The translations under genes were made by a program, and so were the position numbers. The notes under the pieces were generated by a model. It ran no database searches, was not told the origin of the DNA, and was given only the letters and a program-made list of their open reading frames with translations. A stretch of DNA of 64,000 bases from Ascarosepion bandense. Lineage: Eukaryota; Mollusca; Cephalopoda; Sepiida; Sepiidae. The stretch lies in the NCBI GenBank assembly GCA_037127315.1, contig JBBBDQ010000754.1, positions 634,501 to 698,500 of the forward strand. The letters are read 5' to 3'. Positions 22,022-31,559 of the stretch are shown here, piece after piece; positions within the stretch are counted from its first letter, which is position 1, and every line of letters starts with the position of its first letter.

Positions 22022-22688
22022 AACACCAGCGATTTCGACCTATCAACTACGGCAACCGGACACTTCATTTTTGCTCGGGTGTTTTTTTTTTCTTTTCATT
22101 TTTTTATCAAAATGTAAAGGGAGACAATCAATCAGTGTCACGCCCACGATGACCGAAATCGTCCCCACTTAGTTTGGGGTCATTTTGGGTCACAATTGAG
22201 ATCACTATTCGGATCAAAGATACATTTTTGTTCATATTATTTTTTTTTTCGTTTATGAAAAACAAAGTAAATTTACTCCTCGGATTTTTGTGTTTAAATA
22301 TTATTTAACCTTGTCTAGCCTAGCCATTACGTAACAGAAGAAACAAATGAAGAGAAGAGAAGGGACGTGAGAGAATAACATAAATGCCACATTATTGATT
22401 ACTTTCCCTGCGTTTCAGCATCACTGATCAAAACGTAACCTACTTTTCTCCAGCCACAAACGGCTATACTCTTTATTTTTTGAACGCTTGTCGCGTCTCA
22501 AGTTTAATTTTGACGACAACTTAAAATCATATATATATATATATATATTAACTATTGTTAAAATTGCTGGAAAAATAATCGACTCATTCTATTATTCAGA
22601 ATGTTTTACAAGTCACTTTCGGTCATAGACAAACATGAAGCACTGTTGCTATATTTATACTGAAGCTGTTCCTTTTGCCTAGATATAT
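22022..22688. other. AT-rich intergenic DNA
   Basis: No element was recognised apart from a short (TA)n at 22529-22549. Confidence 0.4.
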
Positions 22689-22689
22689 T

Positions 22690-23855
22690 TTTTTAATCGT
22701 TTCACCCCGAGCAAGGCATTCCACTGCCACTATTGCGCAGGAGATTACATAGGGTCGGGGAAGTGATGAGAAAAGAATGGTTAGATATAGGAAATGTCAG
22801 AAGGAGGGTGATAGATGGGTAAGGGTACCGAGAATGAGGGTTGGTTAAATGGTGAGAGTGTTTGAGAGAATAGATGCAAGTTAGTGTGATAGAAGGTGTC
22901 TATTGACCTTACATTTAAACTCCTGGAGATTGTAGCTGTCATGGAAGCAGGCATGTGCAAGGGAATTCCACAGGCGGGAAGCGTGAGAAAAGCTATTAGA
23001 GTAGAAATTACGGTTACATCTTGTCTGTTTCACTGTAAAAGGGTGGGACCTAGATACTAATCTAGTATCTCGTGTAAATTCGTACCTAGGCGAGGGGAGT
23101 AGCAGGGGCACCCGACAAGATGTGGCAGCAATATTCAATACCCGGGTGGATGGTAGATTTATATATGTGCAGGATAGATTCAGACGGAAAAAATTCCGGG
23201 CCCTGCACAGAGAACGGCAGCGGACTTAGCAATGGATTCGATATAGTCATTCCATTGAGGTCCGCCGAGAGCGTAAGGCCAAGGAGGCGTAGTGTTTTAC
23301 TCTCAGGGAGGCAAGCCTGTTCCGTGCTAATGGGAGGTAGGTGCAATTGTCTATTATGGTTAATTGATAGCAGCTTCATTTTGGAAGCATTGAAATTCAC
23401 GAGCCATTTCCTACCACAGTCTACTACGCATTGGAGGTTCTTTTCAAGCGAGGTTCATTTTGTCGCCCACACCGGGTTTTTGGTCGAGGCGAGAGTAAAT
23501 TGTGGTGTCATCGGCGTACATGCCTACTTGGGATCTAATGCCATCTGGGAGATCATTAATGTAGATCAGAAAGAGCGTGGGACCTAGGATAGAGCCTTGA
23601 GGGACGCCAGCGTTCGTATGGTAGTTTTGGGAGGCATGTTCGTTTAATACTACTTTCAATATGCGATTAGAGAGGAATGACTAGATTAGATCAAATAAAT
23701 GTTCAGTAATACCATAGCTCCGCAGTTTGCATAAAAGGCTAGTATGCCAGACTCTGTCGAACGCTTTGGAGATATCCAAGGCAACGGTTCGTGCTTCGCC
23801 ATTCTTGTCGAGAGCCTGGTATCCTGTGTTAAATTCTTCAAGCATCTATTCTGAA
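22690..23855 (-). mobile_element. CR1/jockey-superfamily LINE relic with RT motifs (longest copy)
   Basis: Minus-strand frames in order give RT motif A (ALDISKAFDRVWH near 23.78 kb) and motif B plus C in the 23659-23444 frame (GVPQGSILGPTLFLIYINDLP, then YADDTTIYS). The thumb and post-RT domain follow (NFNASKMKLLSINHNR, TLRLLGLTLSADL, IYKSTIHPGIEYCCHILSGAPA) and then the C-terminus (FSHASRLWNSLAHACFHDSYNLQEFKCKVNRHLLSH, 23138-22881). The 3' UTR ends at the ATCGTTTCACCCCGAGCAAG tail complement near 22700. Several frameshifts exist and the 5' part is missing, so it is non-functional. Motif wording favours CR1/L2/jockey over RTE. Confidence 0.88.
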
Positions 23856-23857
23856 TA

Positions 23858-23945
23858 TTTTTTTAATCATTTTACCCTAAGCAAGGCGTAAATGTCACTA
23901 GTACGCAGAGGATTAGTTACAGTGAGGGAAAAAGACTGCGTGTAG
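23858..23945 (-). mobile_element. CR1-like LINE 3' end fragment
   Basis: About 85 bp of the family tail (complement of ..GCAAGGCGTAAATGTCACTAG) starts again directly after the longer copy, as a separate severely truncated insertion. Confidence 0.6.
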
Positions 23946-23984
23946 ATTGAAGAAAGACCAAAAGATGAACGGGATTCAAGAAGT

Positions 23985-24765
23985 AGCAATTGGCCTCGAA
24001 TTAAACTTTTTGAAGATTGTAACAAAGAAGAGAGTACTGGATTGCTACGTGTTGTCAGTTATTCAATATGGCAGAGAATGCTGGACAATATCATCAAAGA
24101 TTAAGGAAAAACTTGAAGCAACTGAAATGTAGTTCTACAGAAGCATACTGGATAAAAATGGAGGATCAATTCCATATTACAATCAATATATAAACTGACC
24201 CCTCACTTTGTGGTAACAGCAGTTTCTATACATTTATATTCCTGAGATCCAAAAGCACAAGGATGCATTCCAGGAGCTGAGTAAAGTTTTAAGTAACAGA
24301 ACAATTTCGTTAGAAACAAAGAAGATAGTACTGGATTGCTACGTGTTGTCAGTTATTAAATATGGCAGTGAATGCTGGACAATATCATCAAAGATGAAGG
24401 AAAAACTTGAAGCAACTTAAATATAGGTTCTACAGAAGGATGCTGTAATTATCATGGATCGAACTTGTGAGCAATGATGAGATCTTGGAAATGATGGAAA
24501 CGAAAAGGAAATTCAGGAAGGGACACCTAAAGTTCCTGGGACATGCAATGAGGAAAGAGGGTTTGGAGAACCTGATACTAGCAGGCTAGATAGAGGGAAA
24601 AAGAGACAGAGGAAAGCAGCGGATAACATATTTGAAGGACCTGAGCAGGTAGATGTCTGAACGGGGTCTGCTTGGTGTAACAGCAGAAAGCGTGCTAAGA
24701 GCCAACGGAGATAGGGAGACGCGGAGAGCCATAATACTGAAAGGACAGGGCACATAGAAGAATTC
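23985..24765 (+). mobile_element. RTE / PAL / RTE composite (copy e, architecture II)
   Basis: An RTE segment (23985-24147) stops inside the RT C-terminal coding at GTTCTACAGAAGCATACTGG. PAL (core 24151-24212) and about 30 bp follow. RTE resumes about 200 bp further upstream in the element, at CTGAGATCCAAAAGCACAAG, and runs to the 3' tail. Both junctions are shared with the 47.2-48.1 kb copy. Coding is broken. Confidence 0.87.
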
Positions 24766-24769
24766 GAAA

Positions 24770-25280
24770 AACGTTGATGAAAATTGTGTTCGTAGTGACC
24801 TCATTATTTTTCTACTGGAAATGTGTCCCCTGATTTCACTGTCTCAACTGTATGTTTGAATTCCCACTTATATAGACACTCGCTTTCACCAGAGACCGTT
24901 TTTTTATCAGAACTAATTAGAACGAAAAATGCTTGAGTCTATTTGGAAATGTTATCGGTTATTGGAAAAGCATTTTTTAATTTAATTCAAAGCATTTAAA
25001 CAAAAAATAATTGTCTTTCGTAAAAAAGGTTAATTACCTTATCTTGCCACCAGGTGTACATCTCTAGTTAAATGTTATACGATGCACATATATTTCTGGT
25101 CTAATTCTAACGCTACTAAAAATGGCTAACACTTTTATATAAAATGACAACAGCTGGTTCATCATAATTAACTATAAATAACAAGAACTTAAAAAAAATT
25201 TAAATTTAAATAGTGTCCCGCAGCTTTGCTCTGGATACGCAAAAATTCGTTCCAACATTAAAAAATTACATACAACTTGT
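24770..25280. other. AT-rich intergenic DNA, nothing recognised
   Basis: I see no frame, repeat or structured motif here. Confidence 0.4.
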
Positions 25281-25282
25281 GC

Positions 25283-25516
25283 TTATACAAAAAAAAAAAG
25301 TTTCCTAGGATCTTTCAAACTTTCCCTAATCTCGTATACGTCGTCTCTTAGCGCTGTTTTTCTGTTTCGATCGCATTTCCTATTAGGTTTTGGACTGATG
25401 GATCCAGTTTGTATCTTCGCCTTGATGACACGACTGACAAGTGAAAAGCTGACACCAAAAATTACACAATTACCGAGGCTTTGCTTACCTGATTTTCTCA
25501 AAGCTAAGGTCAACAC
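25283..25516 (-). pseudogene. Tc1-like transposase N-terminal HTH fragment
   Basis: The 77-codon minus-strand frame reads ALRKSGKQSLGNCVIFGVSF, SLVSRVIKAKIQTGSISPKP and RDDVYEIRESLKDPRK. The layout (helix-turn-helix with GVS..LVSRVI.., a TGSIS.KP linker, then RKT..RDD) is that of the paired-like DNA-binding half of Tc1-family transposases. The catalytic DDE half is absent. A second copy lies about 400 bp away. Confidence 0.6.
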
Positions 25517-25586
25517 TTACTAACAGTTCCACTCGCTGGAAGCATCTCCCCCTGGAAGCATCTCCCCTACACATAAACTCACGTGG

Positions 25587-25860
25587 TCAGTTTCGATTCC
25601 GGTTCGCTATTTCCAACGTTATTTCCAAGTTATCACTTTCTAATTTCTTCCTAAGTACACATCCGAGCAGATTAATTAAAACAAAACGAATAATGTTTTC
25701 CTGGGATCTTTCCCACTTTCCCTGGCCACGTTTACGTCGTCTCTTGGCGTTGTTTTTCTCTTCCGATGACATCTTCCTTTACGTTTTGAACTGATGGGTC
25801 CAGTTTGTTTCTTCTTCTTGATGACACGACTGACAATTCAAAGGCTGACAGCAACAATAT
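25587..25860 (-). pseudogene. Second Tc1-like transposase HTH fragment, frameshifted
   Basis: Read in the right frame the minus strand gives VSRVIKKKKQTGPISSKRKG, RCHRKRKTTPRDDVN and RESGKDPRKT, closely matching the neighbouring fragment. One stop precedes the HTH. An alternative frame gives the 61-codon MSSEEKNNAKRRRKRGQGKW frame, which is only a shifted reading. Confidence 0.55.
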
Positions 25861-26269
25861 CCGATCTCTCTGTAAGGTTTGCCAGTGTGTTCGTGAGGCG
25901 TTACAATTTTCGTATACTTTCTTGGAGTAAAGTTAATTGCAGACAATGGCCGTAGGACGACTAATCGGCAGTCGACAAAATAGTGACGTCTGAGCGTGGT
26001 AAAAATCTTAAATGACTTAAATGACTTAATTTGAGAAAAAATAGTAATGTATTAGACCCTGACGCTCCAGTCGTTCTAAAACTGACTTTATGATGAAAGA
26101 AAAGAAACCAAGAAATTCTTTCAGTTAATGTGCACAACGGAAAAAAAAATTTCACTGACAGATCATTTTGTTTAAAATTAGTACTCCTTTCTCGCGTAAA
26201 TATATGATTCGAGTTCATTCCATGTGAGGCAGTAAATCTACTACGAAACAAAGGACGTGGAAAAATTAG

Positions 26270-26800
26270 TACGACCCTGTTGCAGTTTGTGTTTGTCCGA
26301 ACCGAACTGATATAATGTTGTTTGCTGTCCGCCGATCCCGTCGACGTAGTTAATGCACAGGCCGTCGGTCAGGTTGGTTGACGGAGAGAAAATCGAGTTT
26401 CACACTCGCGTTCCGTCGAAGCGCTCACTGCAGTGATCGATACTTGCACCGTTAAGTGCCCACCATGCGACTCAGTGTTCGAATCGGACTCTTTCGTTTA
26501 CATTGATATCAGGAATCGGGTGAGTTCGAACGCGTTGTTCGCTTGCGTTTCGGCCGTCTGGTCTCGAAGAAGATGATCGAAACGTCGTCGGTACGCCACC
26601 TGACTGTCTGTTTTCGTCCCTGCGTTTTTGGTTTTTCACGCGGTAGAAGACGGGATGTCGCAGGATGGTCTTCCAGTGACGAGAGGCTACGATGACAAAG
26701 TGTCGCGACGATACCAACAGCTTCTGTCCGCGACCTCGCCCGCCGCCGCCGATGATGCCGCCACCGTTCTTTCCGTTCGAATAACACGCTTAAATTAGAA
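26270..26800. promoter_or_regulatory. CpG-dense block, possible promoter or first exon
   Basis: CpG frequency is far higher than in the surrounding kilobases (GTCGACGTAG, TTCGAACGCGTTGTTCGCTT, CCGCCGCCGCCGATGATGCC). A well-placed ATG context (CCCACCATGC at 26459-26468) opens a frame of only 13 codons. A consensus splice-donor string CGGGTGAGT (26518-26526) follows on the + strand. Minus-strand frames (26472-26829) are arginine-rich with no recognisable domain. It could be a host 5' exon, an unmethylated regulatory island or a less-decayed repeat. I cannot choose between these. Confidence 0.35.
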
Positions 26801-27102
26801 AGAGAATTATTACTAATGAGCGAGAACATGATTCAGTAGATTACTAGATAGCGATTGATATTGCATTAAAATTTTGCAGCATAAAATTGTCTGGAAATCA
26901 TAGATCAGAAAGAAATTCCAAAGCAAGATCTTCGAGTACATTTCTGCTTTCATCTTGCCAACTCAAGTCTCGACAGGGTGAGATCTTGACGACAGTCTGG
27001 TTAGTCAGTCACTTATGCGTCGTAGGCGATACACGTTTAGGCGATCACGTCAAAATTGCCCCTACGTGGTTGTAATTACCCGTTGTTACTGTTATTAAGT
27101 AC

Positions 27103-27178
27103 TCTGCCGGTACTAACTTTCTCACAATATTATCAACGAGAAAAAAAGAATATTCTTGAGAAAATTAGCACCGGTAGA
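27103..27178. repeat. 76-bp inverted repeat
   Basis: TCTGCCGGTACTAACTTTCTC pairs with GAGAAAATTAGCACCGGTAGA across a short AT-rich centre, giving arms of about 29 bp with a few mismatches. Confidence 0.7.
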
Positions 27179-27399
27179 ACATGAAAACTACTCCAAATTT
27201 TTAGTGCCAAGAAAACTAGAAACCATTTTTATGGTACCTTCCTACGAGAAATGGACTCTTCCTCTGGCTATATAGAAATTACCTCCGAGACTTCAAGAGA
27301 GCTGTAACGCGCAGTGCATCTTGATTTCGCTATTTGGCGGAATACAGCGGCCGCTCTTTTTTTCTGGGATGGACGGGTCTTACTAACATTGATTATTAT

Positions 27400-27770
27400 C
27401 ACTAGTGAAACATTTGTATTTTCAGTTTATTTTTGGGTTCATTCCCCTCCCATCATTTCATTTTTTCATTAAATATTTTATATTATATTGTACATATTAT
27501 TGTATATATTATATTTTTATTGTCATGGGTTATTCTCCCCACTTTTTCGGTGTCCCTTGTAAGTTTCTGGCATTGTGGTGTACGAAGGATTGGGAGTAGA
27601 TGGATGGGTTCTTTTGGTGATTGAGCAAATTGTAACGAGTGAATGGGTCGTGATAGTGTTTAGCTAGGTATAGGATAGTTAAGCGAGAACCAACCTCTTC
27701 CCCTCCCCTTGTCGGCTTTGTGCTACAATTTTTTGTATTTTATACAAGAAATACAAGAAATAAATAGAGA
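27400..27770 (-). mobile_element. Unclassified dispersed repeat, coding-like (copy 1)
   Basis: The minus strand contains TILYLAKHYHDP-like coding. The DNA resembles 30120-30330 (ATTGTGGT..GATGAAGG, TAGCTAGGTA.AAGATAGT). The family is unknown and the relationship rests on this pair only. Confidence 0.4.
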
Positions 27771-27780
27771 GCTGTAACGC

Positions 27781-28185
27781 GCAGTAAATGCATTTGCGCA
27801 TTGTCGAAATCTCTGCCCTCGGGCGGAGGGTGATAACCCAGTCGAGGCTCCGGCAAAAGGTAGAGCCTCGTCTTGTGAAAATCAAACATCAATTTTTGCC
27901 CAGGCTATATGGTCCGGATTACTCACATTTTAAAGACCTTGTGCTACATATTTTGCCTTAAGTAGGAAGGCAACTAAATACCGCAGTTAAGCGCAGTAAC
28001 TGTCTAAAACTCTGCTCACGGGTGGAGAGTTATAACCCAGTCGAGACTCCGCCGAAGTGTAGTCTGGGAAATACAGACATATATTTTTGGTCGGGTTATA
28101 TGGCCCGGATTACCCACATTAAAATGATCATGTACCAAATTTTGCCTTAAGTGGTAAGGCAAATAAAAAACTGCAGTTAAAGATA
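27781..28185. repeat. Satellite dimer, ~199-bp unit (SAT1 locus 1)
   Basis: Two tandem units are offset by about 199 bp (TGATAACCCAGTCGAGGCTC against TATAACCCAGTCGAGACTCC). Both end in TTTTGCCTTAAGT..AAGGCAA. The GTAGAGCCTCGT word and the terminal GCCT..GGAGGCA-like inverted pair also occur at 46.46-47.02 kb, so the two loci are probably diverged members of one satellite superfamily. Confidence 0.75.
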
Positions 28186-28745
28186 GCTACTAATCAGACA
28201 GCGTCATAATACCTTCGGACTAACTTATATTACGTATTATTAACACATTTTTTAATATCTTGTTTTTTGTTATACTAATATACTGTTTTGAACCTACCTT
28301 CCTGATCCCTGTCTTACTTCCGGCACAAACGGGTCACTAGAAATTTGCGGCGAAGTTTCACCACAACAAATTGGATACGAAAATCCACAACTCATTTGCT
28401 TTGAAGAAACATACAATACTTGTTGGTAATGTATGAATCTGATGAAAAAACGATAATTTTTTTCATATTTGGATTCAAATGAAACGAGCTGACTTCGGAT
28501 TCGTTTAAAAGATTAAATTTCGTTCAAAGGTTACCGCCGAAAAACAACGCAGAAACACATGCTGGAAACTTAGAGAAACTGGAAAGAATAAAAAAAGTAA
28601 TGCTACAGGAAATATCGACCGAATGACAGAATCGTAAATCTGAGAGGCCGTGCGGAAGGAATTGAAGAAAAAGAATGCGCATGTATACCAGACAAAGACA
28701 AATTTGGAAAAATCAAAGGTAAATGTTCGTTTTAGGTGCCGATGG

Positions 28746-29327
28746 CTTTTCTCCCTTCAAATTTATCCAAAATAGCATTTCTGTGCAAATGTATATGCTG
28801 GACTCAAATCAACAATTAGTTATTGAAGAAGCTTACCTTTTTTGGAAATTCCATAACAAAAACGAACTATATCTCCCACTTTTTCTCTCCCGTAACTCTC
28901 AGGAAGTCATGTAATTAAATTCAGAATGACGTTCTACGTAGGTAGCAATTTTCTCTCGAATTTTGGTCGATTTTCTTCCTTTACTGAAATTTCCGGCGAT
29001 GTACTTCCTGTCATGAGAGTAATAAGCGTAGAAATACAATAGCGCATTACTTTCATTACCGGAAGTACATCGCCGGAAGTATCAGTAAATGAAAGATCGA
29101 CCAAAAATCTGCCAAAATTCGTTCACATACGCAGTCCGTCATTCTGCAGTTAATTACATGACTTTTTGAGAGTTACAGGAGAGAAAAAGTGCAAGATATA
29201 GTTAGTTTTTTTTATAGATATTTAGATAAAAAAAGGTAAGTTTCTTCAATAACTAACAGTTGATTTCTGTTCAGCATATACATTTGCACAGATAATGCTA
29301 TTTTGGATAAATTTGAAGGGGGAAAAG
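28746..29327. mobile_element. Foldback element FB1 (582 bp inverted repeat)
   Basis: Arms of about 265 bp (28746-29008 and 29061-29327) are imperfect inverted copies. GGAAGTACATCGCCGG meets CCGGCGATGTACTTCC at the inner ends, and CTTTTCTCCCTTCAAATTTA meets its complement at the outer ends. A ~50-bp centre separates them. No transposase frame is present. It could be a long-TIR MITE or a Foldback-type element. Confidence 0.85.
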
Positions 29328-29500
29328 TGTCGAAACTTACAACGAAAATTTACCAAATAAAAATTAATTCATGTTTCAATTGTGGAAAGTTAGATCTCGA
29401 AGATGACTCTTGAAGAATTTCAAGTGCTACAAGTGTGGAAAATTAGAATATAAATTGTCACACTGTAAAACTGATGCAAGGAAAATAATTACTATGAAGT
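29328..29500 (+). pseudogene. Possible gag zinc-knuckle relic
   Basis: One frame reads FKCYKCGKLEYKLSHCKTDA, resembling a CCHC knuckle with a displaced histidine, as in gypsy gag proteins. It is short, interrupted and weakly supported. Confidence 0.3.
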
Positions 29501-29602
29501 AAATTTGAGTATGTGAAAATCAATATATTTATAAATATGTCCTATCATGTCATGAAAATTTTTTATATACTTTTGTGTATCATATATTGTAAAAATATAC
29601 TC

Positions 29603-30090
29603 AGTTATGATCTGAGATTAAGGACAGGATGGTTAAATAAAATGAAGACAAGAGGAAAACTGTATTTTAAATCGCTTACGTGTTTCGTCCTGTGATGGAC
29701 TTTATCAAGGCAAAAAAACGAAATGATCTTTATTCTAAATTATGTATCTATAAACAAACAGTGTTGGCAACCACAAAGACGCTCATAAGTTATTTCAAAA
29801 GATTAACTGAATACTTTAGTTTTTAAAATTTTAATATCTTTTGACTTTGCACTACACATGAAGGAATTCTAAAAACTAAAATATTCTGTTAATCTTTTGA
29901 AATGATTTGAGCGTCTTTGTGGTTGCCAACACTGTTTGTTTATAGATACGTAATTTAGAATAAAGCTCATTTCGTCTTTTTGCCTTGATAAAGTCCATCA
30001 CAGGTCGAAATGCGTAGGCGATTGAAAATGCAGTTTTCTTCTTGTCTTTATTTTATTTAACCATCCTGTCCTTAATCTCAGATCATAACT
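29603..30090. mobile_element. Foldback element FB2 (488 bp inverted repeat) with hammerhead-like words in each arm
   Basis: Arms 29603-29835 and 29860-30090 are inverted copies, nearly perfect across AACAAACAGTGTTGGCAACC and ACAAAGACGCTC. Each arm, read outward from the centre, contains CCTTGATAAAGTCC, ATCACAGG and CGAAA followed by a G/C-rich CGTA.GCG. These sit at 29711-29672 on the minus strand and 29982-30020 on the plus strand. This resembles the CTGATGA/stem II/GAAA layout of Penelope-associated hammerhead ribozymes, but the first box is degenerate. Confidence 0.8.
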
Positions 30091-30119
30091 TTTATTTAAC
30101 CATATCATATATTGTATAT

Positions 30120-30460
30120 AACAAGATTTTAATTATTGAGCTTTTTTAGGTCCTCTGAGAGTTTGAGGTATTGTGGTAGATGAAGGTTTGTTTGATGATG
30201 GATAAGTTCTTGATACATGATGGAATCGTAAAGCATGACCGGGACGTGAGTAGGATTAGCTAGGTACAAGATAGTGATGAAGATCCTGAGTTTTTCTTTC
30301 GCATCCCTAATTCGGCCTTTTGGCATAACTAAATATATATTTAGTAAATAAATAGTTATAAATATGTAACTGGGCCCTGGTTGTAAAGTAAAAATAATCA
30401 ACGAAGCTGCATGGAAAGCGAACGGTAAAACTAGACGAAAAAGAACTTCGGGAAACGTGG
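30120..30460 (-). mobile_element. Unclassified dispersed repeat, coding-like (copy 2)
   Basis: The minus strand keeps an open frame (30401-30129) including ILYLANPTHVPVMLYDSIMY and HLPQYLKLSEDLKKL, and it resembles 27.4-27.77 kb. The composition looks protein-like rather than low complexity, but I do not recognise the family. Confidence 0.4.
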
Positions 30461-30517
30461 CGTTTTGGGTCGGAAATTATTTGTTATTAGTTAAAATCAT
30501 GCAACTTTTAAAATTGA

Positions 30518-30645
30518 ACAGGCTAAGAGGCTCATCCCTTATTCCCTGTTTAGGATGTGGTTTCTGGCTTTCTCTTTTCCAATCCTCTCACTATTACGTA
30601 GCCCCCTTGCTAGGGGTGATACGATTAATAGAAAAAAAACTCCTA
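30518..30645 (+). mobile_element. SINE-D monomer fragment
   Basis: GCTCATCCCTTATTCCCTGT, AGGATGTGGTTTCTGGCTTT and the CTTGCTAGGGGTGATACGAT tail match the right unit of the 15.2-15.55 kb dimer. Confidence 0.7.
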
Positions 30646-30728
30646 TCAAGTGTATAAAAGCTAAGGCTTGTGAGTTAAATTTACTGCAAACTTATTCGGT
30701 ACTGATTGGATGTACTTATTTGAGCTAT

Positions 30729-30729
30729 A

Positions 30730-30769
<40 letters not shown>
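30729..30769. repeat. (TA)n tract
   Basis: This is about 40 bp of pure TA dinucleotide. Similar tracts lie at 35829-35870, 36258-36308, 36609-36654 and 53649-53693, mostly at the edges of Helitron-1 or Penelope-like elements. Confidence 0.95.
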
Positions 30770-30771
<2 letters not shown>

Positions 30772-30812
30772 CATAATGATGATCCACGTATACTGTCTTA
30801 ATATTTATAGGT

Positions 30813-31245
30813 AAAACTACTGAAAAGTTGTAAGTTTAAAAATGTATTTTTTTGACAGTATTTATTTATTTCTATTATTATATATATATTTGATATTTCA
30901 GACCGGCTTCGGCCTTTCATCAGAAACAAATGATTTTAAAATTTAAACTAGAAGCGTTCGTCTCAAAATGTTTACATCACGTGACGAAGAAAGGGATAGT
31001 TTTTGGATATTTTTAAAAACGTAAACCTAAGTCCCTATTTAACCCTAGCCTATATGTATTTAATTTTAAAATCCAATATTTTTCTTTCTTTCTGCCTGAG
31101 TATGTAGAACTAAAATCGGAATCTATCAGTAAACATTTGCAATTTTCTAATGTGTGTCCTGGTTGATTGAAGGGTTCAGCTATGGGAGAATAAGGGTTGT
31201 TTTGGCGTATGCCTATTTTTAAACTTACAACTTTTCAGTAGTTTT
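30813..31245 (-). mobile_element. Penelope-like element fragment bounded by a 31-bp perfect inverted repeat
   Basis: The minus strand codes for the last part of a GIY-YIG protein (FNQPGHTLENCKCLLIDSDF, RKKEKYWILKLNT, GLNRDLG), matching the 53-kb copy. A short 3' UTR follows, then a hammerhead-like core (30923-30895) and an AT tract. The outermost 31 bp (30813-30843 and 31215-31245) are perfect inverted copies, so the 3' terminal sequence is also present inverted at the 5' truncation point. Confidence 0.8.
30895..30923 (-). ncRNA. Hammerhead-ribozyme-like core in Penelope 3' region
   Basis: The minus strand reads CTGATGA, then AAGGCCGAAGCCGGTCT, then GAAAT. The central part folds as AGGCCG/CGGTCT (one G-U pair) around AAGC, like stem II. 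The + strand copy at 53531 keeps the stem with a compensating A-U pair. Convincing stems I and III were not found, so activity is uncertain. Confidence 0.4.
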
Positions 31246-31559
31246 TCTTTTTATATATATATATTTTGCAAAAATACAAGTATACAAGTGATCAGTTTTA
31301 AAAATCCATGTAAAAATTTAAAGGAAGAATTGAAAAAAAAATGATTTCTGGGGCCCTGTCATTTAAACTGGAGGGTTTTTGAAAGTTAAACGACAATGTC
31401 ACATGAAAATAAGATCGATGCCAGTAATTAAACCAAAACGTAATGTAGTGTCCGTAGTCTTGAATGTAGTCAACAACGAGTTATTCCTTTTTATGTGCCG
31501 TGTACCTTCCTGTACCATGTACCTCTGAATATCTTTAATTTGTGCTTTCTCTTCTTTTC

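Noticed and set aside
23120..23587. 155-codon + strand frame, and other + strand frames at 4.0-4.5, 58.7-60.9 and 44.2-44.6 kb
   Set aside because: They are antisense shadows of LINE coding on the opposite strand.
26509..26829. 106-codon arginine-rich minus frame as a gene
   Set aside because: Composition follows the CpG-rich DNA. There is no motif and several overlapping alternatives exist.
29672..30020. Active hammerhead ribozymes in FB2
   Set aside because: The first conserved box reads CTTGATAA rather than CTGATGA, so catalysis is unlikely. The words are kept only as evidence of ancestry.
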